NCBI RefSeq assembly: GCF_000283155.1
Contig: NW_004454160.1
Span: 10,296,087-10,360,086 of the forward strand
From: Ceratotherium simum simum
Taxonomy: Eukaryota > Chordata > Mammalia > Perissodactyla > Rhinocerotidae
Reading direction: 5' to 3'
Length of the DNA: 64,000 bases
The notes under the pieces were generated by a model, which did not search any database, was not told the origin of the DNA, and saw nothing but the letters and a program-made list of their open reading frames with translations. This document shows positions 34,611 to 46,905 of this stretch, piece after piece. Position 1 is the first letter of the stretch; each line of letters starts with the position of its first letter. Made by a program: the position numbers and the translations under genes.

Positions 34611-35530
34611 TTTTCCTTCTCCAGCAGCAGAGCCTCTACCAACTTCTCTGTTCTTTGTAAGGAAAGTGGACAAGGGCAGGCTTGTTGTGACACTTCTGAA
34701 AGGTCACCACCCCTGAGCTTGATGCCTAATTATCAGTGGATCCTGCCCAGACTCCCAAGGGGAGATCGATTAATCGATGTTCTGTGGAGGCCGAGGAGTC
34801 TGTCTATTGGGCTCATTGGAAGGAAGCAGCTACAGGCTGGAGTTGGGCAGTGGAGGGGGAGAAGATTAGCATTCACTAGGTGTCCACTGTGCACTGGGCA
34901 AAGTGCTTAGCAGGTGCCAGGCATACAAATGACAAGCTACTGCCCTCAAGGAATTCACAATCAACTTCCACCCTTACCTGCCAGCTGGCCATCCCCCACT
35001 GTGCAGATGACGAGGAGGGTCAAGGGGAAGAGACATAGTTGTGCAATTGTCTGCCTGGACTCAGGACCCAGAGATTTTTCCAGGGCCCCCAGAAGCCCTG
35101 GGTCTCAAGGCCAGCACCACTACTGACCTCCAATACTTAAGTGCCTCTGTGTCCAGCCCTTGAGGGGCAGTCAGGGGTGTCTGGTGGGATCCTCACAGTG
35201 CCGGGGTTGGCAAGACCCCAGAGCATGAGGCAGCAAGGGAACAGAAACCTGTCTGGGGGCCCTGCTTCCTGCAGCACCCTGGTTGGGGAGGCTGGGAGGA
35301 CCTCCCCTTGAACTGACTGAAGGGCCTTGCTTTGGCCAGCATCCCCTTGGTATCATGCGCTCCAAGAATTAGGGAATCCTCATGCAGACCACTCAAATAG
35401 TTTTGGATCCTGAAAAGAGGGTCTCATCTTTCCTATATCCCCCAGCCTCCAGGCATACGGCTGATAGGGATCCCACTGGAAAGTGTGGTTGACAGTTTAA
35501 ACATAAGCTCCCAGTCCAAGCAAGTGCTTT
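34611..35530. other. Intergenic; weak L2/MIR-like piece at 34865-34970
   Basis: TAGGTGTCCACTGTGCACTGGGC...GTGCCAGGCATACAAATGAC near 34880 looks like an L2-type tail. The rest is unique with no gene. Confidence 0.45.
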
Positions 35531-35615
35531 TTATTCACTCAATAAACATTTATTGAGCCCTTAATACCAGGCACGTTAATAATTCAGTCTCTTCCCTTAA
35601 GCTGGACAGGAGATA
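35531..35615 (-). repeat. L2 LINE 3' fragment
   Basis: TTATTCACTCAATAAACATTTATTGAGCCCTTAATACCAGGCACG is the reverse L2 3' end. Confidence 0.75.
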
Positions 35616-35979
35616 GAGATCTGTCGTATAATTTCCAAACAGTCAAAAGCAAGAGTCTCATACAGATACAGAAGAACATGTGTCAAAGATTTTACTGAAC
35701 TGATTAATTAACAAGGGAACCAATAAGATGATAAAGCTAGTTCAAAGAGCATTTAAGGAACTGAATTTAAAGGAAAGTCATACCAAAATAATTTTTTTTA
35801 AGTTAGAGACAAATCTGGTAAATGTCCTACAGGGGAATAAAACTAGGTGATCTCTCCTACTGGATGGAAACCATTTGAATCTCTACCAGTCAAAAATCTA
35901 CAAGTCAACATGTAACTTCACACTCCAAGCCCTTCATTAATAATAGCAATGACAAAGTCAACAATAAAACCGTCTTCTA

Positions 35980-36187
35980 GAGCAGCACTGTCCAATAGAT
36001 ACATAAGGCGAGCCATGTGCATAATTTAAATTTCTCCAGCAGCCACATTAAAAATTAAAAACAAATAGGTGACATTAATTTTAATATTTTATTTAACCCA
36101 ACATATCCAAAATATTGTCATTTGACATGTAGCGTTACCCACATTCCAAGTGTTCAGTAGCCATATGTTGATAGCACTGTTCTACAG
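35980..36187. mobile_element. hAT-type DNA transposon remnant
   Basis: The ends AGCAGCACTGTCCAATAGATACA and GTTCAGTAGCCATATG...ATAGCACTGTTCTAC, with an AT-rich middle (TTTTAATATTTTATTTAACCCAAC), match a common mammalian element with near inverted ends. The family name was not fixed. Confidence 0.7.
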
Positions 36188-36319
36188 AATTAAATAATCT
36201 TTGCGTAGGTCTGTTAAACAAAGCTTTGGCATGACATTGAGGGAACATACAGCCATCCTCTTGGCCTTATCTAAATTTCGGATAATTTTTCCTAACTTAT
36301 CTATGTAGGTCCCTGTGAC

Positions 36320-36760
36320 CTAGTTGGCAGGAGTACAGAAAAGGTGAGTCCAAGGCTATGGCCCTTAAAAAGGCTTGTCCAGAGCAGCCAAGTAAACATC
36401 TAGTGCAGCGAATGCTCTCATAAAGGTGAATCAAGGGCTGGGAGGGCACAAAATTCTGCTGGTGCGACGGGGTGGACTAGAAGACTTCACAAAGGAAGAG
36501 CAGGTTTCACAAGGTGGAGGAAGCAGGGGTCACTCCAAGCGAAGGGAAGAGTATGACCCAAAGCAGGAAAGCGCACAAGTTCACAGAACACTCCTGCTTG
36601 GGTGTATGGGGAGGGAGGGGCTGGGACCATGGTCCAGGGTCTTGGGAAGCTGCAGAGATGCATCTCACCTTCATCCAACAGGAGCCGTGGAAGGGCTTCT
36701 AGAAAAGGAGGGACGTGACCAGACTTGTCTTTAGGAAGATCCTTCAAGGAGCTCTTAGCC
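36320..36760 (-). repeat. L2 LINE remnant
   Basis: GACTTCACAAAGGAAGAGCAGG, GGGAAGAGTATGACCC and AGGAGCCGTGGAAGGGCTTC...GGGACGTGACCAGAC fall in reverse L2 order (the recurrent 'weight of nonreference' 3' region). Divergence is high. Confidence 0.5.
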
Positions 36761-37501
36761 CTGTGGTGGTGGAATCTTCCAATTCCCTACCCTCGCACCC
36801 CCCGGCCCCAGTTGTGAATGGGGATGAAGTCTGTGTCAGGGTTGGTAGCTAAAAATATTTTCTAGGCTTCTGGTTACAGATGCGATGCCCAAATCCAGAG
36901 TGAAGAAAGCACTGGTAAAGGTGGCTTCTGAGGTCAGGACAGTGTGACGACTCCTTCTGGAGTTTGAGGAAGCCTGCAGGTGACTCTTAACAGACTGGAG
37001 ACTTAGCAGCTGATACCCTGGCAGCCTTGGGGGCCAAGTTAGAACAGGGGAAGAGAAATCTCAGCCTGGCATTAACTCAGCTGCTAGCCAAGTGAGGCAA
37101 GAAAGGGCACGGGCGTGGACTGTTTTGGTCCTCATCATCTGGATGGAGATAAGAGCCGGCTTTGATTTCCCTTGCCCTTTACATCTGAGAGGCTCAGAGC
37201 ACTCTCCGGGCATTCTCTGAGATGCTGGTCTCTCACTCCTGAAACAGGCAGGTCAAACAAGGGCAGGGCAAGCTGGAACCGGCACAGACAGGACAAAGAA
37301 CCAAGAAGAGCTTTTGAATTTTCTGAAACATCCTCCTTGGTCCCCCACCTCATCAATGTTAGAGAAGAGGAGCCTGACTTGCTTTCCTCCTAGTTCTACC
37401 TGAAGTGTACAGAACAAGCCACTTCAGGCGAGAACCTGTGGCCCACAGGAAAGGGAGAGGCCGTGTGGGGAAGGAGAGATTCAAGATGGTTCTGCAATCA
37501 A

Positions 37502-37728
37502 GCCGGCCCTGGGGGTCTAGTGGTTAAGATTCGGTGCTCTCAGTACTGTGGCCGGGGTTCCTTTTCTGATCAGGAACCACATCACCCATCTGTCGGTTGT
37601 CATACTGTGGTAGCTGCGTGTTGGTGAGATGCTGACAGCTTTGCCACCGGTAAAGACCGGGCAGGGTTCCACTCTGCTGTACACGGGGTCACTAGGAGTC
37701 GGAATTAACTCGAGGGGACTCACAACAA
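37502..37728 (+). mobile_element. Second type of tRNA-derived SINE
   Basis: It starts GCCGGCCCTGGGGGTCTAGTGG and ends AGGAGTCGGAATTAACTCGAGG...CACAACAA. The body differs from the EREs above, lacking the GATGTTAGC units. The exact duplication CTGCAATCAA is at 37492-37501 and 37729-37738. It is probably a minor equine SINE family; the subfamily name is not certain. Confidence 0.85.
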
Positions 37729-37738
37729 CTGCAATCAA

Positions 37739-38384
37739 TCAAGCATCTCTCTTGCTGGTGTGGGCACCTATGTGCAATGGGGTGGGGCTCAGAGCCGTCT
37801 TAAATCTGCTTCCTTATGGCTGATGTGTTTCTAAGTGGCCAGTCTGAGAAGGCAGTCGACTCTAGGGCCTTGTTTCCACTTGGGATTATATAATCATCAC
37901 GTGCAGGACTAACCACCCAGTCGAAACAGGAAAACTCGGATCTAATCTCCTTGGAGATAAGACTTCCCTTTGCTTTTTGCCATGAATTGATCACCAGCTG
38001 GGGCTTCCTGTGAATGCCTTCTGATGAAAACAGAAGCCCAGGGCTCAGGAATGGACCCAAGCCTGCCAGCCCCCAGCCTGTTTAGAAATGAGCTCTACAA
38101 AATGTCAAATGTTTGGTTAAGGCCAAAATCCAGTCTGATATCCAGCTGTGTTTCAAATAGCTATGGGTTTGGTTGCCTGTCTGCCACAGCTGAGACCTGC
38201 TTACTCAGATCTCCCCCCTCCATCCTGCAGACCCACCCCTCCAGCCCCGGCACCTCCTGGAGAGGCTGTGGAATGGCCTGGCTTCTTTCTCCCAGCAGTT
38301 TAGGTCTCCTCACAGGTCCTCTAGTGGAGTCTAACAAATTTGGAAAGAGCCTTTGAGTTCATCCAGGGAAGGAGGGAGAGAGGA
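37739..38384. other. Intergenic, no gene recognised
   Basis: Unique sequence; the 110-codon plus frame at 38024-38356 has no domain. Confidence 0.45.
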
Positions 38385-38590
38385 AGGACGGAGATGAAGT
38401 TTATGAAACATCAGGTACTAAGCTATGTAGCAGGGACGCAGGGTCTCATTAGAGCCCTGTGAGAACCCGCTAAGGCGGGCAGTATTATCCCCAGTTTTAC
38501 AGATGGGGAACTGCAGCTCAGCCACATCAAGCAAGTTGCCAAAGATTGCACAGCCAGTGGTGGACGCAAGGCTAGAGCTCTGGTCCCCTA
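38385..38590 (-). repeat. MIR SINE
   Basis: GGCGGGCAGTATTATCCCCAGTTTTACAGATGGGGAACTGCAGC and GCCAAAGATTGCACAGCCAGTGG are the reverse MIR core. Confidence 0.85.
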
Positions 38591-40309
38591 ATTCCTGTCC
38601 ACGCTCAGTCCCAAGTAGAGCCGATCTGAATTCTAGAGAAATCTGTGATGGAGCAAAAGCCCCAAGGCAAGGAGGACTTGGGCCAGGCTAAAAAGCAGCT
38701 GCCAGACGCCACTGGCTCCAGTTGTCTTCACAGCCAGTGCTGGCCGACCTCTAACTTCTAGACTAACAGTTCTCCATGTTGGGGGGGTGGGGCACAAAGT
38801 CCTCTGAGAATCCAATGACAGCTCTGAATCCTGTCTCTAGAAACTGTACAGTCACCTGTATGTACATATGTACAACTTTGGTTGCAGTTTCAGGGGGTTC
38901 ATGGGCCCCGAGAGTCAGAAAATTCTCTTTGCAACCCAGGAGTCTCCATGGGGGCCTAGGTAGGGAAAGGGAGAGAAAGGGTTTGGAAGAGTGGTGGAAG
39001 AGAGAAACAGAGTGCTGGGGGCGGAGGGGATGAAGGAGTAAAGAGACGGTACCACTGCTGGCGGTCAGGGAAGGAGCCAGCCACGGCAGAGCCTCAGCAG
39101 CCTGGGCACGTCCCAGCGTGAAGTTTGCTGGCCTCAAGTGAGGTCAGCAAAAGGCATGGTGGCGCTCTGATGGGCTGAGAGAGGCAGGGCCCCCCAGGCC
39201 AGTCCTGACCCAGAACTGGGTCCCAGAACTGGGCTTTGTTCTCATAAGAGAAGTGGTATTCCATTACACAGCTCAGATTCCTAAGTCTCCATTTGGAAAG
39301 CGGATTAAGATCCCCTCCCCTGAAGCCAGAAGTGTCCACAGTTAGAATAAAAAGCCAGAGTGGTCTTGGTCTCAAAGTAACCCAAACCGTCCACCTGCCA
39401 AGGATGGGGTGGCATCAGGCTAACCCAGCCACCAAACTAGCCTGTTAAAAATAATGATTATGTAAAGAAAACATCTTCAGAAAAAGAACCCCGACTAATC
39501 TGGGTGGGCTGGAATGAATGCCTCCTGTTCTGACCTACCCCTGAGGTGAAATGATCTATTTCTTCCTTGAATTGCTCCCCTAGCTCTGCTCATTCACGTG
39601 CTCCCTCAGCAGACACCCAAACAGAGGGTTTTGGGTTTGCCCAGCTGTTCTATTTCCAGCCAGCTCAGTTCATCTTAGGTCCCACGGCGGGACTGGTCCC
39701 TCTTCTTCCCCCTCCTCCCCTCCCCGGCCTCTTGTTCTCGCATTTTCTCTCACACCTCCTGCCTGGCTTCCCCTCCCCCTCCTCTATCTTCCACTCTCCC
39801 TCCTCCTCCTCCTCCTCCTCCGCTTCTGAGGGCCCTGCTCTCTGCCTCTCCTCTACTGCTTTCTCTTATCTCACTGCCTCCCTGGCTCCCATTCCCAGTG
39901 GCTCACAGGTGTGTGTGGAAAAGACTTGGGGCACTCCTGACCCCTGGGCCTTGGGGGAGAGAGGAGGAATGGCAGGTGGGGTAGAGGTGCCCCCAGGCAG
40001 GTGGTAGCCTTGGGAGCAGGGGGCTAGATGGGCTTCTCTGCTCTCACAGGAAGCAAGTACACAGGTATCACTGCTTCTGGGTCACCAAGAGGGAAATGGC
40101 CATGCCAGTGAGTCATCTTGTGAGCACTCCTGTCCCAAGGCCCTGCGTCAAGCTGGTCACTGCCTTTGTCCCGTCATCCCACAGTGAATGGCCCCAGCAA
40201 GGGATTTCTGGAAAAGGGTTTCAGGTACTTTCTGTTATGGAAGTCAGGCCTGCCAACCCCCACTCCCCTGACTGTTTCTCGAAGTACAAATGGGGAAGGA
40301 CACGCACTG
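38591..40309. other. Intergenic, no gene recognised
   Basis: Mostly unique. CT-rich low-complexity DNA at 39690-39860 explains the 146-codon Ser/Pro/Leu-rich frame at 39567-40007. No exon is supported. Confidence 0.45.
39798..39821 (+). repeat. (TCC)n microsatellite
   Basis: CTCCTCCTCCTCCTCCTCCTCC forms a short trinucleotide tract within CT-rich DNA. Confidence 0.95.
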
Positions 40310-40500
40310 AGCACCATCAGCTGTCTGAGTCTGGCTCACTGTATCATGTATTCTACCTCCGTTTACTCCTCCTGGCAAATCTGCAGGAGATGTATGAGTA
40401 TCCCCATTTCACAGATGGGGACCATGCTCAGAGAGGTTAAGTCATTTGCCCAAGGTTACACAGCTCAGGAGCGGCAAAGCCAGTGGCAGCTGGAATTAGC
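40310..40500 (-). repeat. MIR SINE
   Basis: GAGTATCCCCATTTCACAGATGGGG and GTTAAGTCATTTGCCCAAGGTTACACAGCTCAGGAGCGGC are a clear reverse MIR. Confidence 0.9.
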
Positions 40501-40659
40501 ATCCTGGGCATGGGCAGTGAATCAACAGCAGTGGTGGTGCTGGTGCCAAGGGGCCAGCTCCTACCTGTGGCCTTGTGTGGCCATGGAGCCAGCGGTCAGG
40601 AGCCTGGGGGCCAGAGCCAGGCTGAATGGGGTCAGGTCAAAAGCAGGCTGTGAAATCTA

Positions 40660-40800
40660 CTCTCTGTGAGCTCTCTGTCAAGTTCATCTCTGTGCCTGGG
40701 TTTCCTCGCCTGTAAAATGGGAGTGACTAAAAGAGTTCTTACCTGCCGGGTTTGTTCTGAGGATTAAGCACTAAGTTAAGCGCTCAGAGGCACCAGCTCT
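40660..40800 (+). repeat. MIR SINE
   Basis: CTGTGCCTGGGTTTCCTCGCCTGTAAAATGGGAG and GTTTGTTCTGAGGATTAAGC follow the MIR core. Confidence 0.88.
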
Positions 40801-40894
40801 CCGATCTTGAGGAACCCCCCACCCTTGAGAGAAGGTCAGAAGAATGGTAACCTTTCACCTCAGGTAGTGCTTGAGGGGATCCAGAGGACCCGTC

Positions 40895-41010
40895 CACCCA
40901 CTTTCTCATTTAATCTTCATACCACCCTTGGATGAGGGCAGGGGAGGCTTAATTCCCATTTCACAGATGTGGCCCCTGAAGCCCAGCAATGTCATAGGAC
41001 TGGTCAGGAC
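40895..41010 (-). repeat. MIR SINE fragment
   Basis: CTCATTTAATCTTCATACCACCC and TTAATTCCCATTTCACAGATGTGG are the reverse MIR core. Confidence 0.8.
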
Positions 41011-41479
41011 CTTGTGGGAACAATCCTTTCAGCCTCTCTCTCTCTCGCCCATTTATGCAGCAGGAATCTTGCCCAAGAGTGCAAACCTGAGCAACCACAC
41101 CAGTACTCAGAGAGTTGGAGAGGGCGTGAGGCTCCTAAAAGAACACAAAGAACATTGTAATGAAGACTGAGAAGGCGGAAGATGGAGACACGAGCCCCTG
41201 GTTGTTCCAAGTAGACTCCAATGACAACCTGAAGCCATTAACACCACGAAAGAAAGGCCCAGCTGCCCAGAGCCTGGGAAGCTGAGGGGAGTGGGGGGCT
41301 GTGGTGGGAGCACTGATGGTGGTGGTGAGGGAGAGACTCGGCTGGCACACAGTGGTGGGGTGGTAGAGGGAGAGGCTCAGCATCCCAGGGAATTGTTCTG
41401 GACAAATTCTGAGACCAGACGTGGGCTAGAATGACAGGTGTGAACAACAGAATCAGCAGTGAGCAGCTAGCTCATTCAC

Positions 41480-41765
41480 TGTCTACCCATTCATTCCTTC
41501 CTTCATTCATTCATCGTTGAGCTCCTGAGCATTGAGCAGGGGCTGGAGATAAAAGCATTAATAAGTGAAGCATCCATAAATGAGTAAACAAGCAACAAGC
41601 TATTACTGTGATCAATACTATAATGGAGGGGTATACAAGGTGCTGTGAGAGCATAAAGGAAGAGTCCAGGAAGGATTCTCCGAGGAGGTGATAGTTGAGT
41701 GGGCCTTGAGGGATGAATAAGAGTTTGCCAGACAGAGGACTCAATATTGGAATGAGGAAGGGGGA
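41480..41765 (-). repeat. L2 LINE remnant
   Basis: CCATTCATTCCTTCCTTCATTCATTCATCG, ATAATGGAGGGGTATACAAGGTGC and GGAAGGATTCTCCGAGGAGGTGATAG fall in reverse L2 3' order. Confidence 0.7.
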
Positions 41766-43784
41766 CAAAAAGTAGACAAAGAATCTTCTAGACATAGGCA
41801 ACTCCTATTGCATATCACTTCTGATTTCCTTTTTGTGCTCCATTTTCTTTTTTCTTAATCAGAGCCAAGCCAGAATTCCTTGTAGAACCCTGGTCTCTAA
41901 TTTGACTTACACAGGAAGCTCTTGCTTTCTTTCTCCTCTGATTAAAAACATTATCTACCCTGCTTGGACCTCTTTGGTGCTAGGATTTCCTATAACAGAG
42001 AACAAGGCTCTCACTCCATACGTTGAGAGGAGGTCTACTAATCCTACGTCCTGGGAAATAAAATATACATGGACCCTAATTTATACTAGAGTGTGGATGA
42101 CTGACACAAGATACTTTCCTATGCATAGATTAGAACATGAAACATGAGTGAAGAAAAATGAAGGATCCTGGAAATGCACGTGTTTGGGAGGCAGTAAGGG
42201 GGTGGCAGTTAGTGAGAGCTCCTGGCAAGGGTAGAGAAGAATCCAGGAAGAGAGATGGAGAGTACCAGAGACCAATTTTCCAGTTTTTCCAGGGAAATCC
42301 AGCTTGCCACAGTCCACCACACTGAGGCTCCAACACCACTGGAGCCTTCTTACCCACCCCCTACTCTCACCATCCCACCCACATCCCACCCACCATTCCT
42401 AGGCTCCCTGGGAGCTGGGTGCCACCTCTAGTGCGGTCCTGAGAGAAATGTGGTCGCTAATTGATCTGCCAGGAGTACAAACAGTGTTGTCCCCTCAGGG
42501 GAGGAGGTGGTCCTGAGACTCAAGGCTGGACGCAGCTGGGGTGTTGGGAAGGGGGTTGGTTCTGACTCCTGTTCCTTGCTTCTGTGCCCCACTCTCCCCT
42601 GGTGCACTGAGAGGATGGCACAGACTGGCCACTAGGCTGACCAGCCAGCAGCCCAGGAAGGGTTAAGGATTCCGGGGCAGCTTCTCCATGGTGGTGGTGG
42701 TGGTGGTGGCATAACTCTGCTCTCCATAGCAACTTAGGAGCCGCCACCCCAGGGAGGGCCACCAAGGCAACAGCTAGTCCGGAAACAGCTCCTCTGGGCT
42801 TCCCCGGCCTCCTGGGCTTGCCCCTGGTCTTCTGGAGGGGCAGCTGGCCCGGCCTGGGCGACGAGGCAGAGGTGGGTCACCTCCTCCCCGAGCCCTTCTG
42901 GGGTTGAGGCTGAGGGCATGGAGGAAAGTCTGGGTTTGTTTTCCTTTGTTTGCTCTGAACATTTGGTCACTGACACTGAACTTGAAGTTACTGTCCTTGG
43001 ACCTGGGGAGTTGCTGAGGGGCGGTCTCTAGGGACATTAGGAATGGAGTTGCTCCACGGGTTAAGGAATCCAGGCTCTGGTCCCCACAGAGGTCCCCTCA
43101 GGGGCAGTCACGCCCAGCGGCCCCAGGGTCTGGGAGCTGAGGGCTCTGATGCCACAGGAGGAGCCCCGCTCTCTTGCCTGGAGGCCTGAGCAGCATCAGG
43201 AGGCTCCGAGTTCAGGAAAGAGTGCACGGCGGGTGAGGGGGTACTGGCTGGAGGGCCATGCTGGGCCAGGCAATTCCCAGCTCACGGTTTTCCTTCCCTC
43301 TTTCCCAAGCGCCAGCCTTATTTCCCTCCAGCCTTCTCTTTCACCTCTTCAACACCCCCTTCATCCCTCCCTCTTCTTCCTTCCCTCTTCCTGCTCCCTT
43401 TTCATCACTTTCTTCATTCACTCAAGCATCTCTCTGAGCACCTGCTGTGCAAGGAGCACTGGGCCAGGATGAATCGGCTCCCTCAGTAGCTCGCAGTTTG
43501 GGAGGGGGAATTTTACAAGTACCCAAAACAGCGGGTAGAAACGTAAGTTCTAAAAGGAAGAGAAAGGAAGAGCTATGGGGACTCGCCTCTCTCTCTCTCT
43601 GTTTCAGCCCTCCTCATTATTCTGACAGTTTCTCAGGCAGGAAATGTATAACGTAAAGAAAAGAGCTTTCACGCTATTCCCCAAGGCCTCCCAGGAATAC
43701 CCCAGAAGTGAGGTGCAAAAGCCAGCTGGAGACGGCTTGGGAGGGATAAGAGAGGACGGAGTTCAGCAGCTATTCGTGCCAGGG
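41766..43784. other. Intergenic, no gene recognised
   Basis: AT-moderate to 42360, then GC-rich. Chance frames occur on both strands. A (TGG)n tract lies at 42689-42709. The T/C-rich stretch at 43300-43430 is low complexity. Confidence 0.45.
42689..42709 (+). repeat. (TGG)n microsatellite
   Basis: ATGGTGGTGGTGGTGGTGGT is a short trinucleotide tract; it encodes the poly-His run of a chance minus-strand frame. Confidence 0.95.
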
Positions 43785-44480
43785 GCATCTCTGCCCATTC
43801 ATTCTTTCATAAAATATTTACTGAGCCCTAGCACTCTGCTAGGCCCCGGGTACTTCCAGGGAGGCAGGAAATAAACAGATATGTAGTTACAAGGAGTGGT
43901 AAGTACCACCAAGAGAATGACTCGGCTGCAGTCATAGAAAACAACACGGGGCGAGGAGGGGGAGGGGACCCTCACCAAGGAAGTGACATTTAAGCCAGGT
44001 CCAAAGGGTGAGACCTCAGCCAAGCGAAGGAGTCGGGTGGGGTGGGGTACAGTGGTCCACATGAGGGAACAGCGCGTGCAAACCACCGAACGGGGAAGGG
44101 ACTGTACATGTGAGGAAGGCTCCTGGGGGCTGAGGGAGAGAGGCAGGATCAGCAGAGGCAGGAAGGGGCCTGATGAGCCTCGCGGCCGTGAGGGCCTGCC
44201 TTTCTTTGAAGGCGTTTGGATTTTATTCAAAATGCAATGGGAATCCAGCCACTGAGGGTTTTAAGCAGGGGTAACACGACCTGGTTTCTGTTTTAAGAAG
44301 CTCTCTCTGGCTGCAGGGTGGAGACTGGGTGGTAGGAGGGCAGATGGGACCCGGGGAGACCAGGGGAGAGGTGAGGGAGCCAGCTGCGGTGTTGGAGAGG
44401 AGAGAGCGGGAGATGGAGAATATGCGAAAAATACTTCAGAGCTGGGGGTGATAGAGCTTGTTAATGGGTTGGAACGAGGG
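43785..44480 (-). repeat. L2 LINE 3' region, long remnant
   Basis: ATTCATTCTTTCATAAAATATTTACTGAGCCC, GGAAGTGACATTTAAGCC, GATTTTATTCAAAATGCAATGGGAATCCAGCCACTGAGG and CTCTCTCTGGCTGCAGGGTGGAGACTGG run in reverse L2 order. Frames through it are not coding genes. Confidence 0.75.
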
Positions 44481-44514
44481 TGGGAGATATCAGTATCTAT
44501 TTTTTTATCTACTG

Positions 44515-44645
44515 GTCTTTTGGTCCCTCTCCCCCACTAGAATGTAAGCTCCATGATAGCAAGGACGCTGTTGGTCCTGTTCACTGTTGGTCCCCAGGAC
44601 ATAACACAGGCATTTAATAAAGATTTAGCGCATGGTGAGTGAGTG
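44515..44645 (+). repeat. L2 LINE 3' end
   Basis: CACTAGAATGTAAGCTCCATGATAGCAAGGAC...CATTTAATAAAGATTTAGC is the forward L2 3' end. Confidence 0.75.
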
Positions 44646-44859
44646 AGTTAAGGAAGGAGAGGGCGGGATTAACGACAACAGTCCCATTTCTGGCTCAGCC
44701 TCAGATGGACAGTGGTGGCATGAGGGGAGGGGAGGACCTGGGAGGCAGAGATGAAATCAAAGCCCAGTGGCAGGGAAGTGGTGGAGGTGCCTGAGAGGGG
44801 CCCAGCAGGCAGCACGAGTGGGCGTGGAGAGCATGAAGGGGAAGAGGTTGTCTATTTGG

Positions 44860-44955
44860 GTCACTGTTGCACACTCAGCATGTAGAGCAGTGCCTGGAAG
44901 AGAGAAGAGGCTCAATATGTGTTTGTTGAATAAATAATGAATGAATGAATGGAGT
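44860..44955 (+). repeat. L2 LINE 3' end with (AATG)n
   Basis: CAGCATGTAGAGCAGTGCCTGG...CTCAATATGTGTTTGTTGAATAAATAATGAATG is a forward L2 3' terminus. Confidence 0.8.
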
Positions 44956-45760
44956 TGAGAGGAGACTTCTGGGCTGGAACTATAAATGTGGCTGTCACCA
45001 GTGCCTAGAAGGTGTTCAAGGCTGTGGGAGCAGATGAGGTCAGGTAGGGAAGAGTGTATGGAGACAGAGAAAGGAAGGGACTCCCCACTTGCCACCCCAA
45101 ATCAGGTATTGCTGATGTAGGAAGCAGAGACCCCAACTCAGCATAAAGCAGAGCCCATGGTTTTGGGAGACTCTCATGGAGTAGCCTGAGAAGCAGGCAA
45201 ACATGGCAGAGGGTAGAGGCTGGCCCCACAGCCCTGTGGGGAAAGAAGAGGCTTCCAGCACCAACATCAGAAGGCCTCTGACCACTCTGACCTGGGGCCA
45301 CAGCCCTCCTCCTGGTTCCCTCTTCTCAGCCCGGGATACTGTGGGCCCAACTGAGGCTGCCCAAGAAGGAGGGGGTCCTGGAGTCCCTGGCAGCCCTTGC
45401 TGGCCTCTAAAGCAACCCCTGCTGTCCGGGGCACGGGTGTGGTTACCACAGACCCAGGGTACTGAGCCAGTTTGTGCGCCCCCGGTTGTGTGGGTCCCAG
45501 AGTGTGCACGCACGAGGCCTGAAGCTGGGAAATGAAGGCCAGTGCTCACTGTAACAACACTGTCGGGGCCCCGGGAGGCTGTAGGAGCAGGCGCTGGGCA
45601 CACATTGTCAACCCCAGGCCAGGGTATCCACCGAGTCACTCCAGACTAGACGCACTGCAAATGCCAGCCTCTGCCCTGACACACACCCATGACTGGCTGG
45701 GAAGAGGCAGACAGGGAGTCTCACAGGGAATTCCACTCTTGACTTAAGGACTTTAACGCA
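44956..45760. other. Intergenic, no gene recognised
   Basis: GC-rich unique sequence. It contains the longest intergenic frame (45040-45639, minus, 199 codons), with overlapping frames on the other strand. No domain, splice signal context or recognisable product. Confidence 0.45.
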
Positions 45761-45804
45761 GAAGACCTGCGTTCTAGACCTGCCTCCAGCACTAACTAGC
45801 CATG

Positions 45805-46420
45805 CGGGCCCATGCGGGTCAGAACATCTTAGAACTGGAAGAGGTCTTCTAATTCAACCTTCCACACTGAGCAGAAATTCTTCCCACAACCCCCTGGCAC
45901 ATGATCATCCAGTGTCTTTCCAAACTTCCAGGGATGGGAACTTCCCTACCTGCAGGGCAGCCCCTTCCTATTCGGCAGTTTTGTTAGAGAGCGGCTCTTT
46001 CTCAAAAGGCCTGAAAGGACCCAACACCAGAGGGTAACAGTGTCACCTCCGGGGAGGAGAGTGGGATAGAGGGAGGGTGACCGGGCTTCCTTGTTGACTT
46101 GATATGGGATGTTTTCCATACTGTGTGCTAAATTTGTAATGCCAAGGAAAACAAAAAGTAAGGTTCTTCTTTATTTGAACCCAATCTGCCTTCCTAACAT
46201 TTCCACCTATTGGTCCCAGGTCTGCTGTCTGGGATCAGAGCATCTAACCGTACTTCCCCTCGAATGCCCTTCAGATATCTGAAGGTGGAGATCACGTTTC
46301 CACCGCGTCCTCCTCCGGGCTGAGCTGCTCCTCCTGTAACTTGGTGTCCAGACCAGTCCCCATTGCAGTCACCCTCTCCTGAGCGTCAGACAATGAAACT
46401 CAGTGGGTTGCAGAAGGAAG
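45805..46420. repeat. CR1/L3-type LINE remnant
   Basis: GGTCAGAACATCTTAGAACTGGAAGAGGTCTTCTAATTCAACC, TTTCCAAACTTCCAGGGATGGGAACTTCC and CCCTTCAGATATCTGAAGGTGGAGATCACG match an ancient CR1-like element common in mammals. It is heavily decayed. Confidence 0.65.
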
Positions 46421-46689
46421 GAAGCAATCAATCCCTGAGTTGGGTGTTACCTCACTCTAATTAGTTAATGAAGCCTGAGAAGACACCCCTCTCCCTTTTA
46501 CGTGTGTGTCTGTGTGGGAAGGGCACGTTCAAATCACTCACTTCCTCAAGCCTTGGTTATCTTCCCCATAAAAGGAAAAAACAGTACCTCTGCTATGAGA
46601 ATCAACTGAGATTAAGGAAATGAGAAACATTAAAAAGCACAAGTCCCTACCCTAGGGGTTATGACTTAGAAGCCCCATTCCATTTAGTA

Positions 46690-46905
46690 GCAGCTAAATA
46701 TTGGGTTCACAGAGCCAGACTACTTGGGTTCAAAGCCCAGCTTTGCCACTTCCGGGCTGTGTGACCTTGGAGGAGTGACTTGACATTGCTGTGCTACAGT
46801 TCTCTCCTCTATGAAACAAGGATGATGATAACACCAATCTCGGACTGCATGTTTAGGAGCATTAGATGTATTGCCTGGCACTCAATAAATGTCAGCTATT
46901 TGGTA
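46690..46905 (+). repeat. MIR SINE, near full length
   Basis: CAGAGCCAGACTACTTGGGTTCAAAGCCC...GGGCTGTGTGACCTTGGAGG...ATTGCCTGGCACTCAATAAATGTCAGC covers almost the full MIR. Confidence 0.92.

Noticed and set aside
39567..40007. A 146-codon plus frame rich in Ser, Pro and Leu
   Set aside because: It is produced by CT-rich low-complexity DNA that includes a (TCC)n tract.
45040..45639. A 199-codon minus-strand frame in intergenic DNA
   Set aside because: GC-rich, with other long frames overlapping it on both strands, no domain, no splice partner and no poly(A) or promoter context. Best explained by chance.
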